DNA of 64,000 nucleotides from Lactobacillus melliventris (GCF_013346935.1 NZ_JAAEEB010000007.1:1-64000); one strand, 5' to 3'; counted from the stretch's first letter, positions 36,355-45,214 are shown. Made by a program: numbers and translations. The notes: generated by a model from the letters alone, not told the origin.

Positions 36355-37182
36355 TTAATCATCCATTTCGTCAAAATGTGGTAAATATTTTTCGTAGCCG
36401 TCATAGGGCTTTTGTAAAGTCAAAATCTTAGGACCATCTTTTGTAATGGCAAATGTATGCTCAAACTGTGCTGACTTTGAGCCATCAGGAGTAGCATAAA
36501 ATACCCAATCGTCCTTTGGATCTGGGACACTTTTTTCAATAATGCGCCAGTCTCCACCGGCTTCGACCATTGGCTCACAGGTAATAGTCATCCCTTCACG
36601 CAGACGCAAACCATGACCGGCCTTACCCCAATGTGGCACTTCGGGATCCTCGTGAATGCTTGGTTGAATACCATGACCGACTAATTCTTTAACGTCACCA
36701 TAGTGATGTTCATCTTCTACAAAATGCTGAATGGCCGCTCCGATATCTCCAATTCTGTTTCCTAAGACTGCTTGGTCGATACCTAAATACATAGCCTTTT
36801 TGGTAGTTTCCATTAAATCCTGATCTGCTTGATAAATTTTGCCTACCGGGTAAGTAGTACAAGAATCTGTTTCAAAGCCGTTTAAATTGCAGGTAACATC
36901 AACCTTGACCAGGTCGCCCTCTTGTAAAATGGTGTCCTTACGCGGAGTAGCGTGGGCAATCTGATCATTAACGGAAATACAGGTACCGTATTTGTAGCCT
37001 TCAAACCCCTGCTCTGACAAGCGACCACCACGGCTTTTGACAAAATCCTGACAAAATTCTTCAATTACCCAGGTAGTAATTCCAGGTTTAATCACATCCC
37101 GCAAGCCTTCAAACATTGATGCCAATAGTCGACCTGAAGCTTGCATACCCTTTAGTTCTCTAACAGATTTAATCGTAATCAA
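36355..37182 (-). CDS. map: Methionine aminopeptidase, type I
   Basis: The 275-residue metallopeptidase removes initiator methionine. Metal ligands appear in order: VDVTCNLNGFETDSC (two Asp), GHGIQPSIHEDPEVP (His), TCEPM (Glu) and AQFEHTFAIT (Glu). It is about 25 residues longer at the C-terminus than E. coli Map, as in other lactobacilli. The start is TTG 37182, nine bases after GAGGGG. It leads a two-gene transcript with the BrkB-family gene. Confidence 0.95.
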   Translation of the reverse strand: MITIKSVRELKGMQASGRLLASMFEGLRDVIKPGITTWVIEEFCQDFVKSRGGRLSEQGFEGYKYGTCISVNDQIAHATPRKDTILQEGDLVKVDVTCNLNGFETDSCTTYPVGKIYQADQDLMETTKKAMYLGIDQAVLGNRIGDIGAAIQHFVEDEHHYGDVKELVGHGIQPSIHEDPEVPHWGKAGHGLRLREGMTITCEPMVEAGGDWRIIEKSVPDPKDDWVFYATPDGSKSAQFEHTFAITKDGPKILTLQKPYDGYEKYLPHFDEMDD

Positions 37183-37274
37183 ATTTAAATTCCCCTCTGT
37201 AAAATGATATTTGATTACATTATAGCGTTTTTTAAAACTTTACTAAAGAATTTCATTAAATGCACAAAATTAGG

Positions 37275-37280
37275 TATAAT
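37275..37280 (+). promoter_or_regulatory. -10 box of flavodoxin promoter
   Basis: A perfect TATAAT lies 40 bases before the flavodoxin start. The -35 region (TTCATT near 37252) is poor. Confidence 0.45.
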
Positions 37281-37319
37281 GTTTTGGTAAATCAGTTTTG
37301 TGTGAAAGGTTTGAGCAAA

Positions 37320-37766
37320 ATGAAGGCTAGAATTGTCTATGCAAGTATGACAGGTAATGATGCTGATATGGCAGATATACTGGAAGAAGATCTGCAAGAT
37401 TATGGTTTTGAGGTTGAAACCAGCGAAGCCGAATTTACCGATGCGAGTGACTATTTGGCGGCTGATTTGTGTATTTTTATCACCTATACTTATGGTGAAG
37501 GGACCATGACCGACGAAATTGCTGATTTTTACGACCAACTAAAAGAATTAGATTTATCTGGAAAATATTTTGCGGTGATGGGAAGCGGCGACAAAGTATA
37601 TACTGGTCATTTTTGTGAAAATGTTTTTGACTTTGAAAAAATATTCAAACAGGTGGGTGCTAAAGAAGTTACTAAGCCTGTAACAATTGAAAATGCTCCG
37701 GACGATGATGCTATCGCCGCAATCGATAATGCAGCTAAGGAAATGGCTGATCGACTAAATGGTTAA
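37320..37766 (+). CDS. Flavodoxin
   Basis: This 148-residue FMN-binding electron carrier has the phosphate loop YASMTGNDADMAD and ITYTYGEGTMTDE around the flavin, plus VMGSGDKVYTGHFCENV. The ATG at 37320 is preferred to one 20 codons earlier, which lies in the promoter. AAAGG precedes it. The last eight bases overlap gtrA. Its redox partner is not in the window; flavodoxins in lactobacilli often serve isoprenoid, ribonucleotide or biotin/lipoate enzymes. Confidence 0.93.
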   Translation: MKARIVYASMTGNDADMADILEEDLQDYGFEVETSEAEFTDASDYLAADLCIFITYTYGEGTMTDEIADFYDQLKELDLSGKYFAVMGSGDKVYTGHFCENVFDFEKIFKQVGAKEVTKPVTIENAPDDDAIAAIDNAAKEMADRLNG

Positions 37767-38292
37767 GAACAAAAAAATGGATTCGCAAAAATTTGACTCA
37801 ATGTCTGACCCCAAAATTCATCATCTAGCACAAAACTTGGTTAAAAGGCACCGCAACTTATTTGTTTATATGGTTTTCGGCTTTATTGCAGCTCTTATTA
37901 ATACTATTGTTTTTATGGTGTTGCATAAGTGGTGGCACAGCGTAGTTTTGGTTTCTAATACGATCGCTTTTATTATTTCAAACCTGGCTTCATTTGTATT
38001 TAATCAAAAAGCCGTATTTATTAACAATGTTGATGTGGAACATTCAACCTGGCAAAAATTGCTGGTCTTTTTTACTTACAGAATCATTAGTCTTATTCCA
38101 GACAGCTTAATAATGCTGGTAGGACTGTCCTGGCTTCATTTAGATGCCCTCTTAGTAAAAATAGTTGACCAAATTTTGGTTGGTGTTTTCAATTACCTCA
38201 CTACCAGATCGGTTTTTCAGGCGCAAGAAACAACAATGATTGCGCGAGCTAAAGAGAAAATTAAAGCTCGTAAAGAAAAAAGCAAGAAATAA
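37759..38292 (+). CDS. GtrA family membrane protein
   Basis: The 177-residue protein has four membrane helices and the GtrA core (FVYMVFGFIAALINTIVFMV, NTIAFIISNLASFVFNQKAV). GtrA proteins flip or assist undecaprenyl-linked sugars in cell-wall glycosylation. The C-terminal tail is very basic. The start ATG 37759 overlaps the flavodoxin stop; an ATG six codons later is an alternative since neither has a strong ribosome-binding site. The wall-related wecB lies convergent just beyond. Confidence 0.85.
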   Translation: MVKNKKMDSQKFDSMSDPKIHHLAQNLVKRHRNLFVYMVFGFIAALINTIVFMVLHKWWHSVVLVSNTIAFIISNLASFVFNQKAVFINNVDVEHSTWQKLLVFFTYRIISLIPDSLIMLVGLSWLHLDALLVKIVDQILVGVFNYLTTRSVFQAQETTMIARAKEKIKARKEKSKK

Positions 38293-38325
38293 AGCCAAGA
38301 AATAATTTTCCTGGCTTTTTTATTT
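38291..38325. terminator. Terminator between gtrA and wecB
   Basis: AAAGCCAnGAAA and TTTCnTGGCTTT form a hairpin with one mismatch, followed by a T-run. It is positioned between convergent genes. Confidence 0.82.
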
Positions 38326-38328
38326 GGC

Positions 38329-39471
38329 TTATTTAAAGTCTGCTGGTCTTGCACCTTTATGTTGCGAAAAGTAATAAGCAATATCATCCATTATTCTTTC
38401 AGAAGCATGACCATCACCATAAGGATTTCTTGCCTGGGCCATTTGCTCATAAACTGCTTTATTTTCAAGTAATTCCAGCATTGCTTTTTTGACCTGGTCA
38501 ACCTGTGTTCCTACTAATTTAAGTGTTCCCGCCTCGACACCTTCGGGCCGTTCCGTAGTATCCCGCAAAACTAAAACCGGCTTGTTTAAGGCAGGTGCTT
38601 CTTCTTGCACCCCACCGGAGTCTGTCATAATAAAGTAGCTCAATTTAGCTAAATTGTGAAAATCAACCACGTCTAAAGGTGCAATTAAATGAATTCTGGG
38701 GTCATTGCCTAAAATTTCGTGGGCCACTTTTTGTACTCTCGGGGAAAGGTGGACCGGATAGATTATTTCGACGTTATCGTGACTGTCAACAACTTGTTTC
38801 ATAACTTTGAAAACTCGTCTCATTGGCTCGCCCTGATTTTCCCGTCTGTGCATGGTTACCAGAATTATTTTATTACCCGGTTTAATTAAATCCAATACTT
38901 CATGATGATAATCGTCCTGCACTGTTTCTGCTAGAGCATCAATGGCAGTATTGCCGGTAATAAAGATATTTTCTGAATGATGATTCTCTTTAATTAGATT
39001 TTGCTTACTTACTTTAGTTGGGGCAAAATAAAGATCAGTCAAATCGTCAGTCATTTGCCGGTTCATTTCTTCTGGAAATGGTGAATACTTATTCCAGGTT
39101 CTCAGACCAGCCTCAACATGGCCCAAAGGACATTGAAGGTAAAAGCTAGCCAAACTAGCAGCAAAAGTAGTAGTTGTATCACCGTGAACTAAAACAATAT
39201 CTGGTTTGACCTCTTTCAACACCTTAGTCATATCAACCAAAACTTTAGCTGTTATGCCTTCTAAAGATTGGTTTTTCTTCATAATATTAAAGTCATAGTC
39301 GGGCTGAATTTTAAAAATATTAAGCACCTGATCCAGCATCTCCCGGTGCTGCGCCGTTACAACCGTGACTTCTTCAAATCGCTCATCTTGCTTCAGTTTC
39401 TGGACCAAAGGCGCCATCTTTATAGCTTCTGGTCTGGTACCAAAAACAGTCATCACTTTAATTGTTTTCAT
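38329..39471 (-). CDS. wecB: UDP-N-acetylglucosamine 2-epimerase (non-hydrolysing)
   Basis: The 380-residue enzyme interconverts UDP-GlcNAc and UDP-ManNAc, which feeds teichoic acid linkage units or exopolysaccharide. It has the start VMTVFGTRPEAIKMAPLVQK, VHGDTTTTFA, HVEAGLRT, and TMHRRENQGE. I use ATG 39471, right after GGAGGACTTT; an ATG four codons earlier is part of that site. It is monocistronic here. The convergent gtrA suggests a local wall-glycopolymer theme. Confidence 0.95.
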   Translation of the reverse strand: MKTIKVMTVFGTRPEAIKMAPLVQKLKQDERFEEVTVVTAQHREMLDQVLNIFKIQPDYDFNIMKKNQSLEGITAKVLVDMTKVLKEVKPDIVLVHGDTTTTFAASLASFYLQCPLGHVEAGLRTWNKYSPFPEEMNRQMTDDLTDLYFAPTKVSKQNLIKENHHSENIFITGNTAIDALAETVQDDYHHEVLDLIKPGNKIILVTMHRRENQGEPMRRVFKVMKQVVDSHDNVEIIYPVHLSPRVQKVAHEILGNDPRIHLIAPLDVVDFHNLAKLSYFIMTDSGGVQEEAPALNKPVLVLRDTTERPEGVEAGTLKLVGTQVDQVKKAMLELLENKAVYEQMAQARNPYGDGHASERIMDDIAYYFSQHKGARPADFK

Positions 39472-39569
39472 AAAGTCCTCCATGTTCTATCTTATATTAA
39501 TATATTAACTACATAAAAACAAGTTAATTATGGTTTAATAAATAACAAGTAACTAAGGCTGGTGAAAAA

Positions 39570-39758
39570 ATGATACATGGATTTAAACTATTACTAATTA
39601 CCGGGCTGCTAATTGTTGTGGCAACTTTTTGCTTTGTCTTCAGTTCTGATAAGAGAAATAAATCTAAAACCAGAAAAATTCTATTAGGAATATCCCTTCT
39701 GCTTTTTTTAATAATCGGATTCCTCGTCGTCAAAATTTGGAACTGGCCCCTAGATTAA
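39570..39758 (+). CDS. Small two-helix membrane protein
   Basis: This 62-residue protein has two hydrophobic helices (about residues 4-24 and 37-57) separated by a strongly basic loop (SSDKRNKSKTRK). GGCTGGTGAAAAA precedes the ATG. The family is unknown. It is divergent from wecB and followed by 280 bases of regulatory DNA for the malX operon. Coding status is likely because of the ribosome-binding site and membrane pattern, but not certain. Confidence 0.55.
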   Translation: MIHGFKLLLITGLLIVVATFCFVFSSDKRNKSKTRKILLGISLLLFLIIGFLVVKIWNWPLD

Positions 39759-39942
39759 GAAGTATATTTTGCAATGATTGAAATTAAATTAATAATCTTA
39801 TAATGCTTTTTGAACATCAGTAAGTAGCAAGCTAATAGCTTTATTACTTGTGAGATCAAAGCAAAGTTCACACAAACAAATAATATATATTAAATAACAA
39901 ATAATTTTAAAATACAATTATATTGTAAAATGATAATAGAGC

Positions 39943-39971
39943 TTGACAAACCAATAATTATTTTTTAGAAT
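39943..39971 (+). promoter_or_regulatory. Promoter of the BglG/malX operon
   Basis: TTGACA (39943-39948), 17 bases, TAGAAT (39966-39971). This is a strong sigma-A type promoter 70 bases before the antiterminator start. Confidence 0.85.
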
Positions 39972-39977
39972 TCATCT

Positions 39978-39991
39978 TGTAAACGTTTACA
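39978..39991 (+). promoter_or_regulatory. CcpA cre site at the transcription start
   Basis: TGTAAACGTTTACA is a perfect palindrome and matches the cre consensus TGWAANCGNTNWCA at every position. It begins six bases after the -10 box, so bound CcpA would block initiation when preferred sugars are present. Confidence 0.92.
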
Positions 39992-40040
39992 AAAAAATAT
40001 AGGATTGACGAATTTGCTATTTTAAAATTAGGAGATTACT

Positions 40041-40891
40041 TTGCTAATTTCACAAGTATTGAATAATAATGTGATACTCGTGGAAGATGGAGGTAAACAG
40101 AAGATAATATGGGGTCGCGGTATTGGCTTTAAGGCTCACGCAGGAGAAAATTACAAATTAAAATCTCAAGATAAAGTCTTTTCTGCCATATCTGATGACG
40201 ATAAGTGGTTAGCTTCTTTCAAAAAACTTTCTGAGGAAGTGCCACGAAAATATTTTGAACTAACTGAAAAAATAATTCAGCTTGCTAGGGAAGAAATTGA
40301 TGCTAATTTTGATGAACACCTTTTAATTCCTTTAACAGACCACATCTTCTTTGCAGTAAAGCGTTACGATATGGGTTTGGAGCTTTCTAATCCCATGTTG
40401 TTCGATATTAAGCGTTTTTTTCACAAGAATACAAGGTTGGTAAACAAGCTGTCAGTCTAATCGAGCAAGTTTCAGGTGTCTCCTTATCTGATGATGAAGC
40501 AGGTTTTATTGCTATTCATCTTGTTGAATACAAAATCCAACAATCAGATAGCTCCATTAAAAACTTTTCCAATTTTATGGAAATCTCAAATGGGGTAAAT
40601 AATATAATTGAAGCAAAGTTTGGTCAGAAATTTTCTGAAAATAGTATTGCTGTTAGTCGCTTGATGAACCATCTACACTACTTGATTCTCAGAACTAATA
40701 GCAAAAATAATAAAAGTGAAAATGAAAACCAGAATGATTCGGATCTACTGAAATTGCTTTGCCAGCATAATCGTAAAGCAGCAAGTTGTTTAAATGAAGT
40801 TGTTTATTATTTACAAGACAAGCTTAATTACAACTTTTCTGATTCGGATCGCTTATATTTACTAATTCATATTATTCATGTTACTTCTTAA
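40041..40891 (+). pseudogene. BglG/LicT-family antiterminator, frameshifted
   Basis: The gene codes for an N-terminal RNA-binding CAT domain (residues 1-58) and two PRD domains. The start is TTG 40041, six bases after AGGAG. The frame runs to a stop at 40460, but the rest of PRD1 and all of PRD2 continue in another frame up to 40891. The break falls at seven T's (40415-40421); one more T would restore ...KRFFSQEYKVGKQAVSLI. PRD histidines are kept on both sides (LTDHIFFAV, IAIHLVEY, LMNHLHYL, LIHIIHV), so the lesion is recent, reversible, or a sequencing error. The truncated product would keep the RNA-binding domain. Confidence 0.9.
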
Positions 40892-40899
40892 TTAAATAC

Positions 40900-40928
40900 G
40901 GGCTTGTTACTTTAAATAGGCAATACCC
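40900..40928 (+). promoter_or_regulatory. Ribonucleic antiterminator (RAT) site before malX
   Basis: The segment starts GGGCTTGTTACT and ends GGCAATACCC, which follows the LicT/SacY/BglG RAT pattern GGnTTGTTACTn...nGGCAAnACC. Its 3' end overlaps the first arm of the adjoining terminator (from 40922), so antiterminator binding and terminator formation exclude each other. Confidence 0.9.
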
Positions 40929-40972
40929 AATAACTAGTACATTTTTGTGTACAGTTGTTGGGTATTTTTTTA
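40922..40972 (+). terminator. Conditional terminator in the malX leader
   Basis: AATACCCAATAACTaGTACA pairs with TGTaCAGTTGTTGGGTATT, about 18 pairs including G.U pairs, followed by a T7 run. It ends 25 bases before malX and overlaps the RAT site. Confidence 0.93.
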
Positions 40973-40996
40973 TCAAATATTGAGAAAGGAAATTAT

Positions 40997-42565
40997 ATGG
41001 AACAACCTATCAAAAAGGAAAGCATGAAAACCAGAGTTTATGCTTTCTTGCAAGATTTAGGAAAATCGTTTATGTTCCCAATTGCTACATTATCTGCAAT
41101 GGGAATTCTAGTGGGAATTGGTAGTGCCTTTACGGCTCCGCCAATGATGGCAAGATTTTCGTTTTTACAAAATCATATTGTTAACGTCATTTTTACTTTT
41201 ATAAATACTGTGGGCAGCTTTGGTTTCACCTATCTTCCAGTAATGTTTGCTATGGCTTTGCCCTTTGGCTTAGCCAAAAGAAATAAAGGGGTCGGTGCCA
41301 TAGCAGCTCTAGCTGGATACATTTCCATGAACATGGGAATTAATTTTATGCTGGGGCAGCAACATAAACTTGCTCCAGCTAGCAAAATGCAGGCAATGGG
41401 CCAAGCTAACGTTTTAGGAATCCAAAGTTTGGAAATGGGAGTCCTAGGTGGTATCTTGGTTGGTTTGATCACTTATTACTTACTTGAAAAATATCAGGAG
41501 ATCAAATTACCCGATGCCTTCTCATTCTTCGGCGGAATCAGATTTGTACCAATTATCTCAGTAATAGTCGAGTCTTTCGTTGGTTTAATCATCCCTTTTA
41601 TCTGGCCGACTTTTCAAAGTGGAATTGTCGCTTTGGGACACTTAATTCAAAATGCAGGAGTCTTTGGTCCATTTCTATACGGTATCGCCCTTTCCATTTT
41701 AAAACTAATGGGTTTACACCACATTTTACTTGCAATGATTAGATTTACGGATGCCGGCGGTACAGCAATTGTTAAAGGTAAAGTTGTAACAGGGGCATTA
41801 AACATCTTTTATGCACAACTAAATGCTGGTGTACCAATTTCTCACAAAGCTACAGCCTTCCTTTCACAAGGATTCATGCCAACATTCATGTTTGGTTTAC
41901 CAGCTATTTGTCTGGCAATTTACGTCACTGCCAAACCAGAAAATCGCAATAGAATCAAAGGCCTACTTCTTTCAGCTACCCTAATAGCCTTTGTTTCTGG
42001 AATTTCTGAACCGACGGAATACCTGTTTCTATTTATAGCACCAATGCTATATGTATTTCACACTATTTTACAAGGCTTATCACTTTCAGTAATGATGATT
42101 GCTGGAGCATGTATGGGTAACACTGATGGTGGTGTATTAGACTGGATTCTGTTTGGCTGGCTTCAACCTAACTCCAAATGGTGGGTTTTAATTCCAATTG
42201 GACTAATCTGGTTTGCAATATACTTCTTCTTCTTCCGCTGGTACATTTTAAAATACAATGTTAAAACTCCAGGTCGTGAAGGCGAAGGTGACGTGGTAAT
42301 GACACAAAATAACGGTATTTATGATCCCCAAGTCATCTTAGAAGCCCTTGGCGGTCAAAGCAATATTGTTTCTCTTGATAATTGCGTTACCCGACTCAGA
42401 CTAGAAGTAAATGATCCGTCTAAAATAGATGAAGACAAACTTAAACAATCTGGTGCACTTGCAGTTATGAAGGCAGAAAAATCTGTCCAAGTAGTTTACG
42501 GAGCACAAGTACAAAGTGTTAAAGACGGCGTAGAAAAATTAATGAATAACGGTATAACGGCTTAA
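40997..42565 (+). CDS. malX: PTS glucose/maltose-type EIICB permease (MalX-like)
   Basis: The 522-residue permease has an EIIC domain of about ten helices (residues 15-420) and a C-terminal EIIB domain with the phospho-cysteine in LDNCVTRLRLEV. The EIIC segments GISEPTEYLFLF and TDAGGTAIVKGKV place it in the glucose superfamily beside MalX. No EIIA domain is fused; the third gene supplies it. The start ATG 40997 follows AAAGGA; an in-frame ATG upstream lies in the terminator hairpin and is rejected. Being next to malY recalls E. coli malXY. The sugar could be a glucoside, maltose or glucose and is not provable here. Confidence 0.9.
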   Translation: MEQPIKKESMKTRVYAFLQDLGKSFMFPIATLSAMGILVGIGSAFTAPPMMARFSFLQNHIVNVIFTFINTVGSFGFTYLPVMFAMALPFGLAKRNKGVGAIAALAGYISMNMGINFMLGQQHKLAPASKMQAMGQANVLGIQSLEMGVLGGILVGLITYYLLEKYQEIKLPDAFSFFGGIRFVPIISVIVESFVGLIIPFIWPTFQSGIVALGHLIQNAGVFGPFLYGIALSILKLMGLHHILLAMIRFTDAGGTAIVKGKVVTGALNIFYAQLNAGVPISHKATAFLSQGFMPTFMFGLPAICLAIYVTAKPENRNRIKGLLLSATLIAFVSGISEPTEYLFLFIAPMLYVFHTILQGLSLSVMMIAGACMGNTDGGVLDWILFGWLQPNSKWWVLIPIGLIWFAIYFFFFRWYILKYNVKTPGREGEGDVVMTQNNGIYDPQVILEALGGQSNIVSLDNCVTRLRLEVNDPSKIDEDKLKQSGALAVMKAEKSVQVVYGAQVQSVKDGVEKLMNNGITA

Positions 42566-42576
42566 TGAGGAGAAAA

Positions 42577-43770
42577 ATGGAAAAATATGATTTTGATTCA
42601 TTAGCAGACAGAACTATTGATAATGCACGAAAATGGGATAATAAAATTGTTCATAGCAAGTTCCCCAAGGTCAGGGATGATTTTATTCCACTTTGGATTG
42701 CAGACATGGATTTTAAAGCAGCACCTGAAATAAGAAAATCTTTAGCCAAAGTCGCAAATAATGGGGCTTATGGCTATACCTACTCTACAGAACGCTGGTA
42801 CCAAAGTGTAATTAATTGGCAACTTAAAAAGCATAATAATCATGTAGAACATGATTGGATTAGCTTAGGCTACGGCACTGTACCGAATATGCATATTATT
42901 GTTCAGGCCTTACTCAAACCGACTGATTCCATTTTATTAAACACCCCAGTCTATGGCCCTTTTGCCTACGCTGCAGAACACAATGATAGAAAGGTAATTT
43001 GTGTTCCTTTAAAAAACATTAATAACAGATATTACCTTGATTGGGAAAAAATTGAGTATGAAATGAAAGCAAAACACCCAAAATTAACTTTTTTCTGTAA
43101 TCCTCATAACCCTTCAGGCAGAGTCTGGAGTAAAGACGAAATTACTCATATGGCACAACTTTGCCAGAAATATAATGTTTTATTAGTTTCAGACGAAGTT
43201 CACTCTGAACAAATAATGAAAGGCCCATTTACCAGCTCTTTACAATTAGACAAGCAGTATCTTGATAATTTGGTAATGTTTACATCACCTAATAAAGCAT
43301 TTCATTTGGGCGGTTTAAAACTGTCATATTCCATAATTCCCAATCCTAAGATCCGTGAGCAATTTCGGCAACAATATGCGCGAAATTCAGTAACATCGCC
43401 AAATGTACCGGGTCAAGTGGCTATGGTCACTGCTTATGAAGAGTGTGATGAGTGGTTAAAGCAATGTACCGCTTATATCAAGGAAAATCTTAAAATTACT
43501 CAAGAAGCGATTGCCAGTTCTTTTCCTGGCTGGAAAATGATGGATATGGAATCTTCGTACTTACCTTGGGTTGACATTTCCGCAAGTGGAATAGATATGC
43601 ATACAATTGCGCAAGTAATGGCAGAAAAAGCCGGGGTTGTAGTGGGCATTGGTGATGATTATGTTGCTAATGCAGACAACTTTTTGAGATTAAATTTAGG
43701 AACTTCACACGCCGTTATCGAAGAAGCCATGACAAGAATGGCTGATGTATGGCAAACAATGTATCAGTAA
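42577..43770 (+). CDS. malY: MalY/PatB-type PLP-dependent C-S beta-lyase
   Basis: This 397-residue fold-type I PLP enzyme cleaves cystathionine or cysteine conjugates in known members; in E. coli MalY also inhibits MalT. Features are WIADMDFKAAPEI, the PLP lysine region FTSPNKAFHLGGLK, and FCNPHNPSGRVW. The start ATG 42577 follows GAGGAG by four bases, twelve bases after malX. It sits inside a PTS operon. Whether it acts on a sulfur compound brought in by the permease or has a regulatory role is open. Confidence 0.92.
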   Translation: MEKYDFDSLADRTIDNARKWDNKIVHSKFPKVRDDFIPLWIADMDFKAAPEIRKSLAKVANNGAYGYTYSTERWYQSVINWQLKKHNNHVEHDWISLGYGTVPNMHIIVQALLKPTDSILLNTPVYGPFAYAAEHNDRKVICVPLKNINNRYYLDWEKIEYEMKAKHPKLTFFCNPHNPSGRVWSKDEITHMAQLCQKYNVLLVSDEVHSEQIMKGPFTSSLQLDKQYLDNLVMFTSPNKAFHLGGLKLSYSIIPNPKIREQFRQQYARNSVTSPNVPGQVAMVTAYEECDEWLKQCTAYIKENLKITQEAIASSFPGWKMMDMESSYLPWVDISASGIDMHTIAQVMAEKAGVVVGIGDDYVANADNFLRLNLGTSHAVIEEAMTRMADVWQTMYQ

Positions 43771-43780
43771 AGGTTTAAAA

Positions 43781-44269
43781 ATGGTAAGTTTATTTAAAAA
43801 ATTATTTACAAAAAAAATTAATATTCAAGCTCCTGTGACGGGTAAGGTAATTCCACTATCTTCTGTTCCTGACGAAGTCTTTTCAACAAAAGTAATGGGT
43901 GACGGTTTTGCTATTAAGCCCACTGAGAATAAACTTTATTCCCCTATCAGTGGAACCGTACTTTCTGTCTTTCCCACTAAACATGCAATCACATTCAACA
44001 CCGATGACGGAATTCAGGTTCTTTTACATTTAGGAATTGATACGGTTGAGCTAAAAGGTGCTCCTTTCAATATCTTAGTGCATGAGGGAGAACACATATC
44101 TGCCGGTGATGAAATAGGAACAATGGATATTGATCAAATAATTAAAGCTGGAAAGTCTACTGAAATAATAATAGTTATTACCAATATGGAAAAACTTAAA
44201 AGCATAGACAGAGTATCTAACACCAATGTCAGTCATGGTGATAAAATAGGTGCTTTAAATTTAAGTTGA
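43781..44269 (+). CDS. PTS glucose-family EIIA protein
   Basis: The 162-residue protein has the EIIA-Glc signature: APVTGKVIPLSSVPDEVFST, KHAITFNTDDGIQVLLHLGI (active His in LLHLG) and DTVELKGAPF. It starts at ATG 43781 with AAAGG upstream, ten bases after malY. It would complete the MalX EIICB, so the three-gene operon contains a full permease. The PTS genes ptsHI at 18-20 kb supply the phosphate. Confidence 0.93.
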   Translation: MVSLFKKLFTKKINIQAPVTGKVIPLSSVPDEVFSTKVMGDGFAIKPTENKLYSPISGTVLSVFPTKHAITFNTDDGIQVLLHLGIDTVELKGAPFNILVHEGEHISAGDEIGTMDIDQIIKAGKSTEIIIVITNMEKLKSIDRVSNTNVSHGDKIGALNLS

Positions 44270-44300
44270 TTTAATATTTAGGTATTTTAAAAAAGTTATA

Positions 44301-44356
44301 AAAAAGCTGATAGTTCAGTCATGTAATTCATGATTTCACTTTATCAGCTTTTTATG
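44301..44356 (+). terminator. Terminator of the malX-malY-EIIA operon
   Basis: AAAAAGCTGATA (44301-44312) pairs with TATCAGCTTTTT (44342-44353). An inner hairpin (TCATG/CATGA) fills the loop. A short T-run follows, 30 bases after the EIIA stop. Confidence 0.85.
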
Positions 44357-44417
44357 TCCTAATTTTAGACTAGCAAAATGATACTTAATAAATAATATAA
44401 ATTAAAATGTGTATTCT

Positions 44418-44447
44418 TTCACATCTGCCTTTAATTCGCTGTATAAT
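44418..44447 (+). promoter_or_regulatory. Promoter of the DUF2188 gene
   Basis: TTCACA (44418-44423), 18 bases, TATAAT (44442-44447), 26 bases before the start codon. Confidence 0.55.
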
Positions 44448-44472
44448 TATTTTGAAAAGAGGTGAATAAATT

Positions 44473-44709
44473 ATGAGTAAAGAAGAAGTCACTAAAAATG
44501 TTTGGGTTACTACTCACGGTGATAAATGGGCTGTCAAAATTGCCGGGAGTGACAAAGTTTCTAAAGTCTTTGAGCGCAAGGCTGATGCTTTAGAATATGC
44601 TAAAAATTTGGCTAAAAAAGAAAAAACCGAACTAATTAGTCAAAAAAGAAATGGCCGCATTAATCTAAAAAATTCTTATGGTCATGATAATCCCAACACT
44701 CCAGGTTAG
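44473..44709 (+). CDS. DUF2188 family protein
   Basis: The 78-residue basic protein (NVWVTTHGDKWAVKIAGSDK, FERKADALEYAKNLAKKE, GHDNP) matches DUF2188, a small domain present widely and often induced under stress. Function is unknown. GAGGTG precedes the ATG, and a clear -10 box lies just upstream. It stands alone and may use the hairpin at 44843-44876. Confidence 0.85.
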   Translation: MSKEEVTKNVWVTTHGDKWAVKIAGSDKVSKVFERKADALEYAKNLAKKEKTELISQKRNGRINLKNSYGHDNPNTPG

Positions 44710-45214
44710 ATTTTATTATCGTCATTTATCTTATTAAATCATTTGCATATTTTATCTATATCTGACATTTTAATTTATCTTTATTTCTCAAACAAGAATA
44801 TAAATTTTTATATTAACTTAAATAACAAATTTTTCAAACTTTAGTCTGATTGTCTTCTTGATAGTCAGACTTTTTAAATATCGTTAATTATAGTGAAGTA
44901 GTGGTCCTTAATACAGTGGAACTACTTTCACTGCTTGAGCTGTAAAAATATCATCTTTAAAATCATCAGTTATAAAAATTAATTTCGACCAGTCATTTTC
45001 TTCATTCTCAAACTCATTAATAAAAACACCCCCAAATTTGTTCTAAATTTAGAGGTCATATCAAAATTATGGTTTACATGTTTTTTATTAAGAACAACGA
45101 TTGCCTACTTCTCAAGCTTTTTTAGTTATTTTACATCATTACTTATTTTATGAGTTACAAAGCTCTTTTATTAAGATTAGAAATTCTTTGAAATTTAAAC
45201 ATTAATATCTTAAA
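44710..45214. other. Gene-poor stretch with a hairpin and a possible gene remnant
   Basis: A hairpin AGTCTGA (44843-44849) with TCAGACT (44865-44871) and a T-run is a likely terminator on the plus strand. On the minus strand, about 44909-45037 reads as 42 codons with protein-like composition (INEFENEENDWSKLIFITDD, then KVVPLY and a stop). A stop precedes it and no start is visible, so it may be a decayed gene tail. Nothing else is seen. Confidence 0.4.

Larger units (their letters stand above)
39759..40040 (+). other. Regulatory gap ahead of the BglG-type gene
   Basis: This AT-rich stretch holds no gene. It contains the promoter and cre site given below. No second RAT sequence like that in front of malX is visible here. 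Confidence 0.6.

Noticed and set aside
40955-40996. Upstream ATG for malX
   Set aside because: It falls inside the conditional terminator hairpin and has no ribosome-binding site; the ATG at 40997 follows AAAGGA.
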